A stretch of 64,000 nucleotides of DNA from contig DIFQ01000001.1 in the NCBI GenBank assembly GCA_002419215.1, positions 1 through 64,000 on the forward strand, given 5' to 3'. Positions 18,704-27,335 of the stretch are shown here, piece by piece. This DNA comes from Syntrophaceae bacterium UBA5744 (GTDB taxonomy: Bacteria; Desulfobacterota; Syntrophia; Syntrophales; UBA2192). Every line of letters begins with the position of its first letter. Position 1 is the first letter of the stretch. A model generated the notes under the pieces. That model made no database searches. It was not told the DNA's origin and worked only from the letters and a program-made list of their open reading frames with translations. The position numbers and the translations under genes were made by a program.

Positions 18704-20434
18704 ATGCTGCCGATCACACGATGGAAACTGTCCGAAACGAAAGAAGAAATCCAGGCTCTGTTCGTTAAGGAATTCAAGCTCAGCCCGATCGTAGCCCAGA
18801 TCCTCATCAACCGACAGATCACCGACCTCGAGACGGCCAACCGCTATCTGAACTCCTCACTGCACGACCTGCACAGCCCGTACCTCATGAAAGACATGAA
18901 ACAAGGGGTGGAGCGTCTCATCCGGGCTGTCCAGGGCGGGGAAAAGCTGGCCGTTTATGGCGATTACGACGCCGACGGCATCACCTCGCTGGCTTGCCTG
19001 TACCGTTTTCTGCAGGGAATTCACGACCGCGTGATGTACTACATACCCGACCGGGTCGATGAAGGCTACAGCCTGAACCGCAAGGCCATTGACCGGCTGA
19101 AGGCCCAGGACGTGAGCCTGATCGTCACCGTCGACTGCGGCGTCTCGGACCGGGAGGAGATCGATTACGCTCGCTCACTCGGCATCGACACGATCGTTCT
19201 CGACCATCACGAGGTCCCGCCTGCTCTCCCACGGGCATCAGCCGTCATCAACCCCAACCGAAGCGACTGCTCGTTTCCCTTCAAGCAGCTCGCAGGCGTC
19301 GGCATTGTCTTCAATTTCCTGATCGCGCTGCGGGGGGGGTTGCGCAATATCGGTTTCTGGTCCAACCGACCCTACCCGAACCTCAGGGACTATCTCGACC
19401 TCGTTGCCCTGGGGACGATCGGCGACCTTTCGCCGCTGGTCGACGAAAACCGGATCTTTGCCCGGATCGGTCTCGAACTCATCAACGAGGACCGGCGGGT
19501 GGGTCTGAAGGCCCTGAGGGACACGGCAGGCCTGGGTAACACGGCCATCGACTCCGGGGTTGCCTCATTCGCGCTGATTCCCCGGATCAATGCGGCCGGA
19601 CGCGTTGGAACTCCCGATGATGCCGTCCGTCTCCTGCTGACGGAAGACCCCGCCGAAGCACAGCGCCTCGCCTCGCGCCTGGAGACATGCAACCGGGAAC
19701 GTCAACGCCTCGAAAAGACGATCTTCGACGAGATCATCGCCCGGATCCACTCCATGGGCGACACGAAAGACAAAGGCGCCCTCGTCCTTGCTTCGCCGGA
19801 GTGGCACCCCGGCGTGATCGGGATCGTGGCCTCCCGGGTTGTCGACCGCTTCTACCGCCCTACGATCCTCATCAGTCTCAAGGACGGCATCGGCAAGGGA
19901 TCGGGAAGAAGCATCGCCGAATTCAATCTGTACGAAGGACTCAAGATCTGCGATCCCCTGCTGATCTCGTATGGGGGCCATCGTTACGCGGCGGGCATCT
20001 CCGTGAAGGAGGGAGACATCGAGAAGCTGAGCGAGGTGCTCGGGGATCTCGTCAAGGAAGGCCTCGTCGTACAGGAGTTGCTCCCGGAGACTCACATTGA
20101 CGCGCAGTGCAGCCTGAACCAGATCACCCACGACCTGGTCTCCCAGTTCGACCGGCTGGCCCCCTTCGGGACCCGGAACCCGGAACCGATTATCTGTACC
20201 CGCAACGTCCAGGTCTCATACCCCACGGTCGTGGGCAACAGGCATCTCAAGATGAGGGTTTATGGAGACGGAGTATCCTGCAGCTCCATCTGGTTCAACA
20301 AGGGGGATTACGCCCAGGATATCGAGGGAGTCCGGCTCGACATCGCCTTCACCCCGCAGATCAACTACTGGAACGGCTCCTCGAACATCCAGTTGAAAGT
20401 CCGCGATATCGCCGCCGCCTCGACACAGACATAA
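18704..20434 (+). CDS. recJ: Single-stranded-DNA-specific 5'-3' exonuclease RecJ
   Basis: The protein of about 576 residues is a DHH-family exonuclease used in recombination and mismatch repair. The DHH domain has VYGDYDADGITSLACLY (motif I), TVDCGVSD and VLDHHEVPPALP (DHH). The DHHA1 domain contains ASPEWHPGVIGIVASR and the GKGSGRSI loop, and the C-terminal OB-fold follows. The ATG at 18704 (MLPITRWKL) has GGAAGAA nine bases upstream and is preferred over the in-frame TTG at 18686. A heptamer repeat array begins two bases after the stop codon. Confidence 0.95.
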   Translation: MLPITRWKLSETKEEIQALFVKEFKLSPIVAQILINRQITDLETANRYLNSSLHDLHSPYLMKDMKQGVERLIRAVQGGEKLAVYGDYDADGITSLACLYRFLQGIHDRVMYYIPDRVDEGYSLNRKAIDRLKAQDVSLIVTVDCGVSDREEIDYARSLGIDTIVLDHHEVPPALPRASAVINPNRSDCSFPFKQLAGVGIVFNFLIALRGGLRNIGFWSNRPYPNLRDYLDLVALGTIGDLSPLVDENRIFARIGLELINEDRRVGLKALRDTAGLGNTAIDSGVASFALIPRINAAGRVGTPDDAVRLLLTEDPAEAQRLASRLETCNRERQRLEKTIFDEIIARIHSMGDTKDKGALVLASPEWHPGVIGIVASRVVDRFYRPTILISLKDGIGKGSGRSIAEFNLYEGLKICDPLLISYGGHRYAAGISVKEGDIEKLSEVLGDLVKEGLVVQELLPETHIDAQCSLNQITHDLVSQFDRLAPFGTRNPEPIICTRNVQVSYPTVVGNRHLKMRVYGDGVSCSSIWFNKGDYAQDIEGVRLDIAFTPQINYWNGSSNIQLKVRDIAAASTQT

Positions 20435-20435
20435 C

Positions 20436-20565
20436 AAGGTCCAAGGTAAAAGGTTAAAGGAAAAAGGGTCAAATCGAACGTCCTTTATCCATCGGCCTTT
20501 TTAAATCTCCTGTCTTCCGCCTTTATCCTTTATCCTTTGGCCTTCATCTTTTAGCCTTTAACCTT
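20436..20565. repeat. Heptamer array: AAGGNNN units facing CCTTNNN units
   Basis: Directly after recJ come five in-register 7-base units of the form AAGGNNN (20436-20470). After a spacer come inverted units CCTTTAT, CCTTTAT, CCTTTGG, CCTTCAT, CTTTTAG and CCTTTAA, ending near 20565. The two arms are imperfect inverted repeats. The right arm enters the 3' end of the M28 peptidase gene and supplies its last codons and stop. It is not a CRISPR, because there are no spacers. Confidence 0.75.
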
Positions 20566-21549
20566 CGTCAGGTACTCCACGACGTGGACCAGTCCACGCA
20601 CGAGCTGCGACATCTTGTCGAATCGCAGCGTCCCGATCGTGTCATTTTTCCCGTGGTAATTGGGGTTGCGGTAGAAGGCCGTGTCGGTCACCATGACGGC
20701 CCGAAATCCCATTTTCCAGAAAGATCCGTGATCGGACAGGCCGATGCCGGGCACGAAGGGCAGCGCAACGAGATGCTCGATGGGAAGTTCGGAGCCGGCC
20801 TTCATGGACTCCGCCACGGCAAGGGTCAGATCCCGGGAGGCCACGTTGCCCACGACGCCGACGAAGTTCCCGCGGTCGGGGAAGAGCCAGTGCATGCCCG
20901 GGACCGGAAAGGCCTGGCTTCCCTCGGCATCATTGAAGTACCCCACCATCTCCAGAGAGATCATCCCGACGACATTCTCACCCCGGTCCCGGGCCTGCGT
21001 GGCATAGACGTAACTGCCCATGGCGGGGGTCATGAAGGCCGGCGGTTCCTCGAGAACAAAGAAAATGAGCCTCAAGGTCCTTTCGGGCTTGTAATCCTCC
21101 AGCGCACGGCAAAGCTCGAGCAGCACGGCCACTGCACTGGCGTTATCGTCGGCACCGGGCGTGCCGTAAACCGTGTCATAATGGGCCCCGATGATGATCG
21201 TCTCTTCCTTTCGTGCAACTCCCTCGAGGGTGACGACGATGTTGTTGAAACGAGCCCCCTCGTGATCGTACCCCTGAAGTTCGAACGGGATTCCCTGCTG
21301 GTCGAGAAATGCGCGGATGTATTGCTCGGCCTCCCTGATCTTTCCGTATTCCCGGATGCTCCGGGACCCGATGACCACGCTCAGGGCATGCACGTGTCCG
21401 TAAAGGGCTTTTTCGCTCGAGGCGGGGATGAAGCGCGGTTCCGGATGGATGACCGACGCGGACATCTTGATCTTGACGACGGGGTAAGCGAGCGCCGCGG
21501 CAACTCCGAGCACCAGGATGAGCAGGGCGTAGAGCATCTTGTTTCTCAT
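20551..21549 (-). CDS. M28-family zinc aminopeptidase, membrane anchored or exported
   Basis: The protein of about 332 residues begins with a hydrophobic segment (MLYALLILVLGVAAALAYP), which acts as signal anchor or signal peptide. The M28 catalytic domain follows, with GAHYDTVYGTPGADDNASA giving the first zinc His and the bridging Asp, FFVLEEPPAF giving the catalytic and zinc Glu pair, and GLSDHGSFWKMG near the third ligand region. It should cleave N-terminal residues of peptides in the periplasm; specificity is unknown. The start at 21549 has AAGG upstream (21570 is an alternative). Its last residues (KVKG) and stop are encoded in the heptamer repeat. Confidence 0.82.
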   Translation of the reverse strand: MRNKMLYALLILVLGVAAALAYPVVKIKMSASVIHPEPRFIPASSEKALYGHVHALSVVIGSRSIREYGKIREAEQYIRAFLDQQGIPFELQGYDHEGARFNNIVVTLEGVARKEETIIIGAHYDTVYGTPGADDNASAVAVLLELCRALEDYKPERTLRLIFFVLEEPPAFMTPAMGSYVYATQARDRGENVVGMISLEMVGYFNDAEGSQAFPVPGMHWLFPDRGNFVGVVGNVASRDLTLAVAESMKAGSELPIEHLVALPFVPGIGLSDHGSFWKMGFRAVMVTDTAFYRNPNYHGKNDTIGTLRFDKMSQLVRGLVHVVEYLTKVKG

Positions 21550-21700
21550 GGGCTGACCTTCGCGTTGCATTCAGCCACGCCATTGTCGCACAGGCCATGG
21601 GTGATTTCAAGTCCGGTCGGGTCGCTTTGACGTCGTCTCCCTGCCGCCGGCGATATTTTTCAGGCTGGCGAAATTATCCGTTCCCGGCGCCTTTCCGATC

Positions 21701-21709
21701 TGCTATAAT
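21701..21709 (+). promoter_or_regulatory. Extended -10 promoter for the rubrerythrin-like gene
   Basis: TGCTATAAT is a perfect extended -10 element, 57 bases upstream of the ATG at 21766. The -35 region (TTCCCG at 21681-21686) is weak, as is common for extended -10 promoters. Confidence 0.6.
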
Positions 21710-21765
21710 TCAGCATCGATCAGCCGGTCGGATAATCCCCTCAATCCTAAAAAAGGAGTGGCCCG

Positions 21766-22290
21766 ATGAAAAAGGAAGAGCGTCTCAATGCCCTCGAGGT
21801 AGCCCTGACAAACGAGATGAGAGAGCGCGAGTTCTACCTCAAGAGCGCCGAGCGTTGCCGGAACAAACTCGGCAAATCGATGTTCAAGCAGATCGCCGAT
21901 GACGAGCTCGAGCATTACGATCGGCTCAAGGAGATTCACGCCCGCTGGAAGAAGGAGCAGAAGTGGCCCGAATCTCTCCCCGTGAAGGTCAAGGGAACTG
22001 CCGTGAAGGACATCCTCAAGGACTTTCTCCTGAAGGCCGAAGCGTCCGCCCCCGGGAACGACGACGACCTGAAGGCCGTCCGGACCGCCCTGGACTTCGA
22101 GGCAAAGGGCGAGAAATTCTACGCCCAGCTCCGCGATGCCTCGGCGGACCCGAAGGAGAAGGCCTTCTTCGAGATCCTCTCGAAAATGGAGCGGCAGCAT
22201 TACCTCTCGCTGAAGGATACGGAGGATTATTTCACTGACCCCGCAGGGTGGTTCAGGAAAAAAGAACATCACGGAGTTGACGGAGCATAA
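21766..22290 (+). CDS. Rubrerythrin/ferritin-like diiron protein
   Basis: The 174-residue, mostly helical protein fits the ferritin-like four-helix bundle of rubrerythrins. Diiron ligands are suggested by NEMREREFY, DDELEHYDRL (EXXH), DFEAKGEKFY and KMERQHYLSL (EXXH). The C-terminal rubredoxin iron centre of classical rubrerythrin is absent. A role in peroxide detoxification in the cytoplasm of an anaerobe is likely, and the peroxiredoxin gene starting 10 bases downstream supports it. The Shine-Dalgarno AAAGGAG is strong. Confidence 0.85.
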   Translation: MKKEERLNALEVALTNEMREREFYLKSAERCRNKLGKSMFKQIADDELEHYDRLKEIHARWKKEQKWPESLPVKVKGTAVKDILKDFLLKAEASAPGNDDDLKAVRTALDFEAKGEKFYAQLRDASADPKEKAFFEILSKMERQHYLSLKDTEDYFTDPAGWFRKKEHHGVDGA

Positions 22291-22300
22291 GGAGGAGCCA

Positions 22301-22762
22301 ATGGCAGAAAAATCCCTATCGGTAGGAACGAAGGTCAAGGACTTCACGCTCAAGGATCAGAACGGGCAGGATTTCAAGCTTTCCGCCTTCAAGGGAAAAA
22401 AAGTTCTCCTGTCCTTTCACCCCTTGGCTTGGACATCGATCTGCGCAAAACAGATGCAGGCCCTCGAGAAGAATCTGAAGGGTTTTGAAAAGGCGGGAAC
22501 CGTGGCCGTCGGCCTGAGCATTGACAGTGTCCCCTGCAAGACCGCCTGGGCGAAATCGTTGAAGATCAGGAAAACGAAGCTTCTGGCCGATTTCTGGCCC
22601 CACGGGAAGGTCGCAGCCTCCTTCGGCCTGTTCCGCAAGGAGGGCTTTTCGGAGCGTGCGAACATCCTCATCGATGAAAAAGGCAGGATCTCCTGGATCA
22701 AGGTCTATCCCATCCGGGAATTGCCCGACATCCGCGAAGTGCTGGCAGCCGTGAAAAAATAG
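22301..22762 (+). CDS. Peroxiredoxin (AhpC/TSA family)
   Basis: The 153-residue thioredoxin-fold protein should reduce hydrogen peroxide or organic peroxides. Its peroxidatic cysteine is Cys-48 in HPLAWTSICAKQM, a variant of the usual PXXXTXXC in which Pro-Leu-Ala-Trp-Thr leads to the Cys. Cys-79 in DSVPCKTAW is a candidate resolving cysteine. The start at 22301 follows an ideal AAGGAGGAG; the frame extends upstream into the rubrerythrin-like gene but that part is not used. It forms a two-gene oxidative stress operon. Confidence 0.92.
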   Translation: MAEKSLSVGTKVKDFTLKDQNGQDFKLSAFKGKKVLLSFHPLAWTSICAKQMQALEKNLKGFEKAGTVAVGLSIDSVPCKTAWAKSLKIRKTKLLADFWPHGKVAASFGLFRKEGFSERANILIDEKGRISWIKVYPIRELPDIREVLAAVKK

Positions 22763-22779
22763 GCTTCCTGGGGAAGCCT
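22761..22779 (+). terminator. Hairpin overlapping the peroxiredoxin stop codon
   Basis: AGGCTTCC (22761-22768) and GGAAGCCT (22772-22779) form a perfect 8-bp stem with a TGG loop. The T-tract after it is weak (CTCCTTTC), so terminator function is tentative. Confidence 0.4.
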
Positions 22780-22792
22780 CTCCTTTCGGTCG

Positions 22793-22828
22793 CCCTCTCC
22801 CTTGAAGGGAGAGGGTCGGGGTGAGGGT
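22793..22828. repeat. Dispersed hairpin repeat CCCTCTCCC-GGGAGAGGG
   Basis: A 9-bp perfect stem (22793-22801 with 22807-22815) with a TTGAA loop is followed by TCGGGGTGAGGGT. This sequence type recurs in intergenic regions of many proteobacteria. It lies between the convergent peroxiredoxin and paaK-like genes. Confidence 0.6.
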
Positions 22829-22884
22829 GGACAGTCTCTTCATCCTTGCAGGACAGGGCCAGGGTGAGTGATCCCTTCCTCCCG

Positions 22885-24153
22885 CTATTTCCAGCTCCGC
22901 TCGTCGACGATCGGCTTGTAGCTCTCTCCGAGCGTCCCCTGCGGGATTTCCTCGACCCGGTCGATTCGGACCGTGCAGATCTCGGCAAAATGTTTCTCGA
23001 ACGAGGCAAGGTGCTCCTTGCCTCGTTTCGTTTCCGGTGCGTCGATGCGGACGGTGAGGAAATCCCTGTTTTCCGAACGGTTCACGACGACCTGGAATTT
23101 CCAGTCGGGAAAGAACTCGCCGATCTTTTTCAGCTGGCTCGGCGCCACGAACATCCCCCGCACCTTGACGGCTTCCCCTACCCGGCCTGCCACCCCGGCC
23201 AGCCGCAACGATGTCCTCCCGCAGGGGCATCGCTCCGGGATCAGCCTGGAGAGATCGCCCGTGGCGAAGCGGAAAAGAAAGAAGATCCCGTTGAAGCGAG
23301 TGACAACGACCTCACCGAGTTCCCCCGGCGGCACATCTCGACCCGTCTCGGGGTCGAGGATCTCGACGAAGACCTCCTCGCAGATGTGCCAGCCTTTTTT
23401 CTCCCGGCACTCGTAGGCCACATCGCCCACCTCGGTCGCCCCGTACATCTGGTAGGTGTCGATCCCGTACCGGTTTTCGAATTCCTCTCTCAGGGCCGGA
23501 TGGAGAGGCTCCGCCGCAAACGAAGCCTTGCGCACAAGGAAATCCCTCTTGAAGTCATGACCCGCCTCGGCGGCCTTCTCGATGATCGCCTTGAGGAAAC
23601 TCGGCGTCCCCGTGTATCCGGTCACCCTGAGATCCCGGATGAGCTGGACCTGGATGGCCGTGCTCGATGCGCCCGAGGGGACGACCGTAGCCCCCGCGCG
23701 TCTCAGTCCGGAGTGAAACGTGAGTCCCGCCGCAACGAGATGGTAGGAGAAGGCATTCAGGACCACATCCCCCGGTCCGAAGCCTGCCGCACGGTAGGCC
23801 CTGGCCCAGATGGGGTCCGACTCAGGAAGGTGCGGTTCGTAGACAGGTCCGGGCGAGGTGAAGATCCGGTCGATTGCGGAATCGGGGTTGCCGAGACCCG
23901 CATAGGGCGGGTCGTCGATCTCCATCTGGACGAGCTTTTCCCGCGAGATGACGGGAAGCATCTTCAAAATTTTATACGCATTTCGTTTCACGGGCTTGAT
24001 CCCGAGGGCTTCGACCTGTTTCCGGATCCGTGGCGATTTCCTCACGGCCAGCCGCATCATCGCAGCCAGCTCCCGCGCCTGGTCCTCGCGGCGTTTCGCG
24101 GGACTCCTCGTTTCCTTCTCGTCGAAATACGAGTTCTTTTTTTTCACCGCCAT
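22885..24153 (-). CDS. Phenylacetate-CoA ligase-like AMP-forming acyl-CoA ligase (PaaK family)
   Basis: The protein of about 422 residues is of PaaK length and layout. It has the weakened P-loop region TSPGPVYEPHLPESD (PaaK has TSGTTG here), the QMYGATEVGDVAYEC adenylate motif and a C-terminal domain with GRVGEAVKVRGMFVAPSQL typical of PaaK. It should adenylate an aryl or acyl acid and form its CoA ester. The missing TSGTTG loop suggests altered activity, so the substrate is uncertain. The ATG at 24153 follows GGGGATGA. It is the last gene of the Phe-attenuated livK operon. Confidence 0.85.
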   Translation of the reverse strand: MAVKKKNSYFDEKETRSPAKRREDQARELAAMMRLAVRKSPRIRKQVEALGIKPVKRNAYKILKMLPVISREKLVQMEIDDPPYAGLGNPDSAIDRIFTSPGPVYEPHLPESDPIWARAYRAAGFGPGDVVLNAFSYHLVAAGLTFHSGLRRAGATVVPSGASSTAIQVQLIRDLRVTGYTGTPSFLKAIIEKAAEAGHDFKRDFLVRKASFAAEPLHPALREEFENRYGIDTYQMYGATEVGDVAYECREKKGWHICEEVFVEILDPETGRDVPPGELGEVVVTRFNGIFFLFRFATGDLSRLIPERCPCGRTSLRLAGVAGRVGEAVKVRGMFVAPSQLKKIGEFFPDWKFQVVVNRSENRDFLTVRIDAPETKRGKEHLASFEKHFAEICTVRIDRVEEIPQGTLGESYKPIVDERSWK

Positions 24154-24185
24154 TTCATCCCCCGGCATCTTTAATCTTTTTCTTC

Positions 24186-24216
24186 CCCTGTACCCTGGAC
24201 CCGATACCCTGTACCC
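24186..24216 (-). repeat. Heptamer G-quadruplex array between livF and paaK-like gene
   Basis: On the minus (mRNA) strand GGG runs recur every 7 bases, five times: GGGTACA, GGGTATC, GGGTCCA, GGGTACA, GGG. This meets the canonical four-run G-quadruplex pattern with 4-base loops. Confidence 0.75.
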
Positions 24217-24222
24217 TGCCTC

Positions 24223-25023
24223 TCAGAGCCACCGTTTCCGGCGTTTATACGCTTTCACATCCCGGTAGGATTTCGTCCCTGCGACGCCCATGCCCAGGTA
24301 GAACTCCTTCACGTCGGGATTTTCCCGAAGTTCCTCGGCCCGCCCCTCCATGACGATCTTCCCGTTTTCCATGACGTATCCATAGGTGGCGATCTGCAGG
24401 GCCATGTTGGCATTCTGCTCCACGAGGACGATCGTCGTGCCGTCCTCCCGGTTGATCCGCTCGATGATCTGGAAGATCTCGCGGACGATGAGCGGCGCAA
24501 GCCCCAGTGACGGCTCATCCAGGAGCAGAAGCTTCGGATGGGCCATGAGGGCCCGGCCGATGACGAGCATCTGCATCTCCCCGCCGCTACAGTACCCGGC
24601 GAGTGTCCTGCGGCGTTTCGTAAGGGCGGGGAAGTAGTGATAGACCTTTTCCAGATCCTGCTTGTAGGGCTTTCCCCACCTCGTAGCCGTCCCCACCCGG
24701 AGGTTCTCCTCGATGGTGAGGTATTTAAAGGGTTGTCGACCTTCGAGGACCTGGATGATCCCGGCCCTCGTGATCGTTTCCGGAGAATGGTTGTGGATCG
24801 GTTTGCCGTCGAACAGGACGCTTCCTTCGGTGACCTCGCCGTTTTCCGGTTTCAAAAGCCCCGAAATCGCCTTCAGTGTCGTCGTCTTCCCTGCTCCGTT
24901 GCTCCCCAGCAGCGAGACGACCTGACCGGGCTCTACGGTCAGGGACACGCCCTTCAGGACCTGGATCACGTCGGAATAGACGACGCTGATATTGTTGATC
25001 ACAAGCAGCTTGTTCTCACTCAT
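24223..25023 (-). CDS. livF: LIV-type ABC transporter ATP-binding protein (LivF)
   Basis: The 266-residue ATPase powers the LivHM permease. Walker A is LLGSNGAGKTTTL, the signature region is YCSGGEMQML (ABC signature C-SGGE), Walker B is LLLLDEPSLGLAP and the H-loop region is TTIVLVEQNANMAL. These match LivF of the hydrophobic amino acid family. A 7-base GGG repeat fills the spacer to livM and provides its ribosome site. Confidence 0.93.
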   Translation of the reverse strand: MSENKLLVINNISVVYSDVIQVLKGVSLTVEPGQVVSLLGSNGAGKTTTLKAISGLLKPENGEVTEGSVLFDGKPIHNHSPETITRAGIIQVLEGRQPFKYLTIEENLRVGTATRWGKPYKQDLEKVYHYFPALTKRRRTLAGYCSGGEMQMLVIGRALMAHPKLLLLDEPSLGLAPLIVREIFQIIERINREDGTTIVLVEQNANMALQIATYGYVMENGKIVMEGRAEELRENPDVKEFYLGMGVAGTKSYRDVKAYKRRKRWL

Positions 25024-25024
25024 T

Positions 25025-25055
25025 CCCTGGACCCTTTACCCTGTACCCTGGCCCC
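25025..25055 (-). repeat. Heptamer G-quadruplex array between livM and livF
   Basis: GGG runs recur every 7 bases on the minus strand (GGGCCA, GGGTACA, GGGTAAA, GGGTCCA, GGG). They fill the whole spacer between the livM stop and the livF ATG, and the last run doubles as the livF ribosome site. Confidence 0.75.
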
Positions 25056-26125
25056 TAGTAGGAGAAAGGCCATAACTTGAAGTTCGAGCGCACAATCCTC
25101 CACACCTCCGCAAGACCCCGCGGCTCAAACAGAATGAAAAGAACAATGGCCAGACCGAAAACGAACTCCCGCAGCGGCGCCATCGTCAGTTCTACGCCTG
25201 CGAGCCCACCCATGTTCATGATCGTGTCCGTAACCCAGCGGAGACCCTCGTTGAGCAGTGTGATGAACACGGTTCCGAAAACGGCCCCGGGGATGCTTCC
25301 CAGGCCCCCGATGATGATCATGGCGATATATTCGACGGACAGCCCCAGCGTGAAAGGTTCTGCCGTGATGCTGATCATGTAATAGGCCCAAAGGGCCCCG
25401 GCAACCCCGGCGTAGAAGGAACTCACGGCGAAGGCGAGGAGCTTGTATCGAAAAATGGGGATCCCCATCCCTTCGGCTGCCTGGTCGTTGTCGCGGATGG
25501 CCACAAAGGCGCGCCCGTAGCGCGTGCGCATGAGGTTTACGGCACCAAAGATCATGACGACCGCTGTCGCGTAGATCACATAGAAAAAGCTCATGTCCCC
25601 CACAATCGCAACCCCCAAAAGCGACGGGGCGGGAAGCGTGATCCCCATGGTCCCGCCGGTTACGCTTTCCCAGTGTACGAGCACGTATTCGATGATGAAC
25701 TGTCCGGCCAGTGTCGCAATGGTCAGGTAGAGCCCTTTCAGGCGGCCCGAGGGAATTCCAAACACCATGCCGACGACGGCCGTAACGATTCCCGCCAGCG
25801 GGACGACGGCAAGGAATGGTACGTCGTACGTTACGGCGAGAATACCCGCCGAGTAGGCGCCGACCCCGAAGAAGGCTCCATGCCCCAGGGAGATCAATCC
25901 CGTGTAGCCCACGAGGATGTTGAGCCCGAGGGCTGCGATCGCAGCGATCCCGATGAGGTTCAAGACGTAGAGGAAATAGGGTGAGGCAATCCACGGCAGG
26001 ACGGCAAAGAGGAGCACCAGCCCGATCGCGGCCCAGAGCCTTCCGAAGTCCGTCTCGAAGACGTCAAGCTCCTCCCGGTATTGAACCTTGAAATTCCCGC
26101 AGGGACGGAAGCGTAAGGTCTTCAT
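25055..26125 (-). CDS. livM: LIV-type ABC transporter permease (LivM)
   Basis: The protein of about 356 residues has the LivM fold with about nine membrane segments. Family features are the LNILVGYTGLISLGHGAFFGVGAY segment (shown here in parts: LVGYTGLISLGHGAF), GIPSGRLKGLYLTIATLA and the EAA-like RDNDQAAEGMGIPIFRYKLLAF cytoplasmic loop. It pairs with LivH in the inner membrane. The ATG at 26125 (MKTLRFRPCG) has GGAGAGA 10 bases upstream and is preferred over 26143/26146. Confidence 0.92.
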   Translation of the reverse strand: MKTLRFRPCGNFKVQYREELDVFETDFGRLWAAIGLVLLFAVLPWIASPYFLYVLNLIGIAAIAALGLNILVGYTGLISLGHGAFFGVGAYSAGILAVTYDVPFLAVVPLAGIVTAVVGMVFGIPSGRLKGLYLTIATLAGQFIIEYVLVHWESVTGGTMGITLPAPSLLGVAIVGDMSFFYVIYATAVVMIFGAVNLMRTRYGRAFVAIRDNDQAAEGMGIPIFRYKLLAFAVSSFYAGVAGALWAYYMISITAEPFTLGLSVEYIAMIIIGGLGSIPGAVFGTVFITLLNEGLRWVTDTIMNMGGLAGVELTMAPLREFVFGLAIVLFILFEPRGLAEVWRIVRSNFKLWPFSY

Positions 26126-26200
26126 TTGTTCATTTCTCTCCATCACGGTTTCTTGTCAGACGGTTCAAAATGCACCGATGCACGGCGCCCTGAAAAGATA

Positions 26201-26297
26201 GAAGTTAAGAAGCGATGAAGTTAGGAAGCTCGGAGTGGATGGAGGATTGATCCCTTCTCTTATCCGCTCTTCCTCACTTCCGATCTTCCGATCCTCA
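26201..26297. repeat. Octamer inverted-repeat element, copy 1
   Basis: Left arm: 8-base units GAAGTTAA, GAAGCGAT, GAAGTTAG, GAAGCTCG, GAGTGGAT. Right arm: CTCTTCCT, CACTTCCG, ATCTTCCG, ATCCTCA. The arms are imperfect inverted repeats around a 25-base centre. It lies between livH and livM. Same family as the elements at 42212, 49681 and 57461. Confidence 0.8.
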
Positions 26298-26361
26298 CAG
26301 GCTCGATACCGGTAGACGAACAAAAGACGAGTAGCGGGATACGCCCCCGGTCGACAGCCTG

Positions 26362-27240
26362 CTAGACCCTCTCGATTTCGACCAGTCCGAAGAGGCCGTA
26401 CGGCTTCACCAGCAGGATGAAGACCAGCGCGATGTAGGGCACGACGTCCCGCAGCGAAGGCGAGAGATAACCTCCCGTAAACGTCTCCAGCAGGCCGATG
26501 ATGAGCCCCCCGATGATGGCCCCGCCGATCGAGTCGAGGCCCCCCAGGATGACGACGGGAAAGACCTTCAGGCCGATCGAGGAGAGTTCGTGGACGTTGA
26601 TGCCGTTGATGATCCCCAGCACGATCCCGCTGATGCCTGCCACGAGGGCCGCTATGGCCCAGGAAAGTGCAAAAACGCGCCGCACGTGCACCCCCAGGGA
26701 AAGCGCCGCCGTCTGGTTGTCCGCCACGGAGCGCATGTAGATGCCCTGGGAGGAGAACTTGAAGAAGAGACCGAACATGAGCAGAAACAGGCTCCCGATG
26801 ATGACGGCCGCCACGTAAACGGGCGGCACCTGTACGATGCCCCAGCTGATGCCAAGTCCCTCGGGCAGGAAGTCCGGATACGTGTAAAGGTTTCCGCCCC
26901 AGACGAGCAGCATTCCACCCTTGAACATGGCGGCAAGCCCTACGGTGAGCATGATCACCTGGATCAGCGGCTCGCCGATGAGGGGCCGCAGGAAGATTCG
27001 TTCGATGACAAAGCCCAGGACGAAGGTTCCCGCAAGTGTCACAAGAAACCCCAGCCAGACGGGAAGCTGCGCCGAGGTCACGAGCGCCAGGAACAGGAAG
27101 GCGCCGAAGGCCAGGACCTCGCCGTGGGCAAAGTTGAGCACGCTCGAAGACTTGAAAATCATGACGAATCCCATGGCGGAAAGTCCGTAGAGAAAACCGA
27201 TGCTGATCCCGTTGATGAGAAGCTGAATGAAGAAATCCAT
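26362..27240 (-). CDS. livH: LIV-type ABC transporter permease (LivH)
   Basis: The protein of about 292 residues has LivH features: LLINGISIGFLYGLSAMGF, MIFKSSSVLNFAHGEVLAFG and the C-terminal GGLDSIGGAIIGGLIIGLLE loop. It spans the inner membrane about eight times and partners LivM. The ATG at 27240 (MDFFIQLL) has GGAAAGG 7 bases upstream; the frame is open to 27282, but that extension is not needed. Confidence 0.93.
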   Translation of the reverse strand: MDFFIQLLINGISIGFLYGLSAMGFVMIFKSSSVLNFAHGEVLAFGAFLFLALVTSAQLPVWLGFLVTLAGTFVLGFVIERIFLRPLIGEPLIQVIMLTVGLAAMFKGGMLLVWGGNLYTYPDFLPEGLGISWGIVQVPPVYVAAVIIGSLFLLMFGLFFKFSSQGIYMRSVADNQTAALSLGVHVRRVFALSWAIAALVAGISGIVLGIINGINVHELSSIGLKVFPVVILGGLDSIGGAIIGGLIIGLLETFTGGYLSPSLRDVVPYIALVFILLVKPYGLFGLVEIERV

Positions 27241-27335
27241 CTTGCACCTTTCCGAAGAATTGAACCGATTCTTTTTTGTCATTCTGCCGGGTCCGCCTTT
27301 TTGAAAGGGGGATCAAGGCACTGCAGGGCTGCGTT

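Noticed and set aside
20436..20565. CRISPR-like array
   Set aside because: The units are only 7 bases, contiguous, degenerate and inverted in the second half, with no unique spacers and no cas genes nearby.
22301..24153. Frameshift or damage in the peroxiredoxin or PaaK-like genes because of atypical motifs
   Set aside because: Both frames are intact over full family length. The altered motifs (PLAWTSIC and the weak P-loop) are in-frame substitutions, so they are treated as variants rather than pseudogenes.
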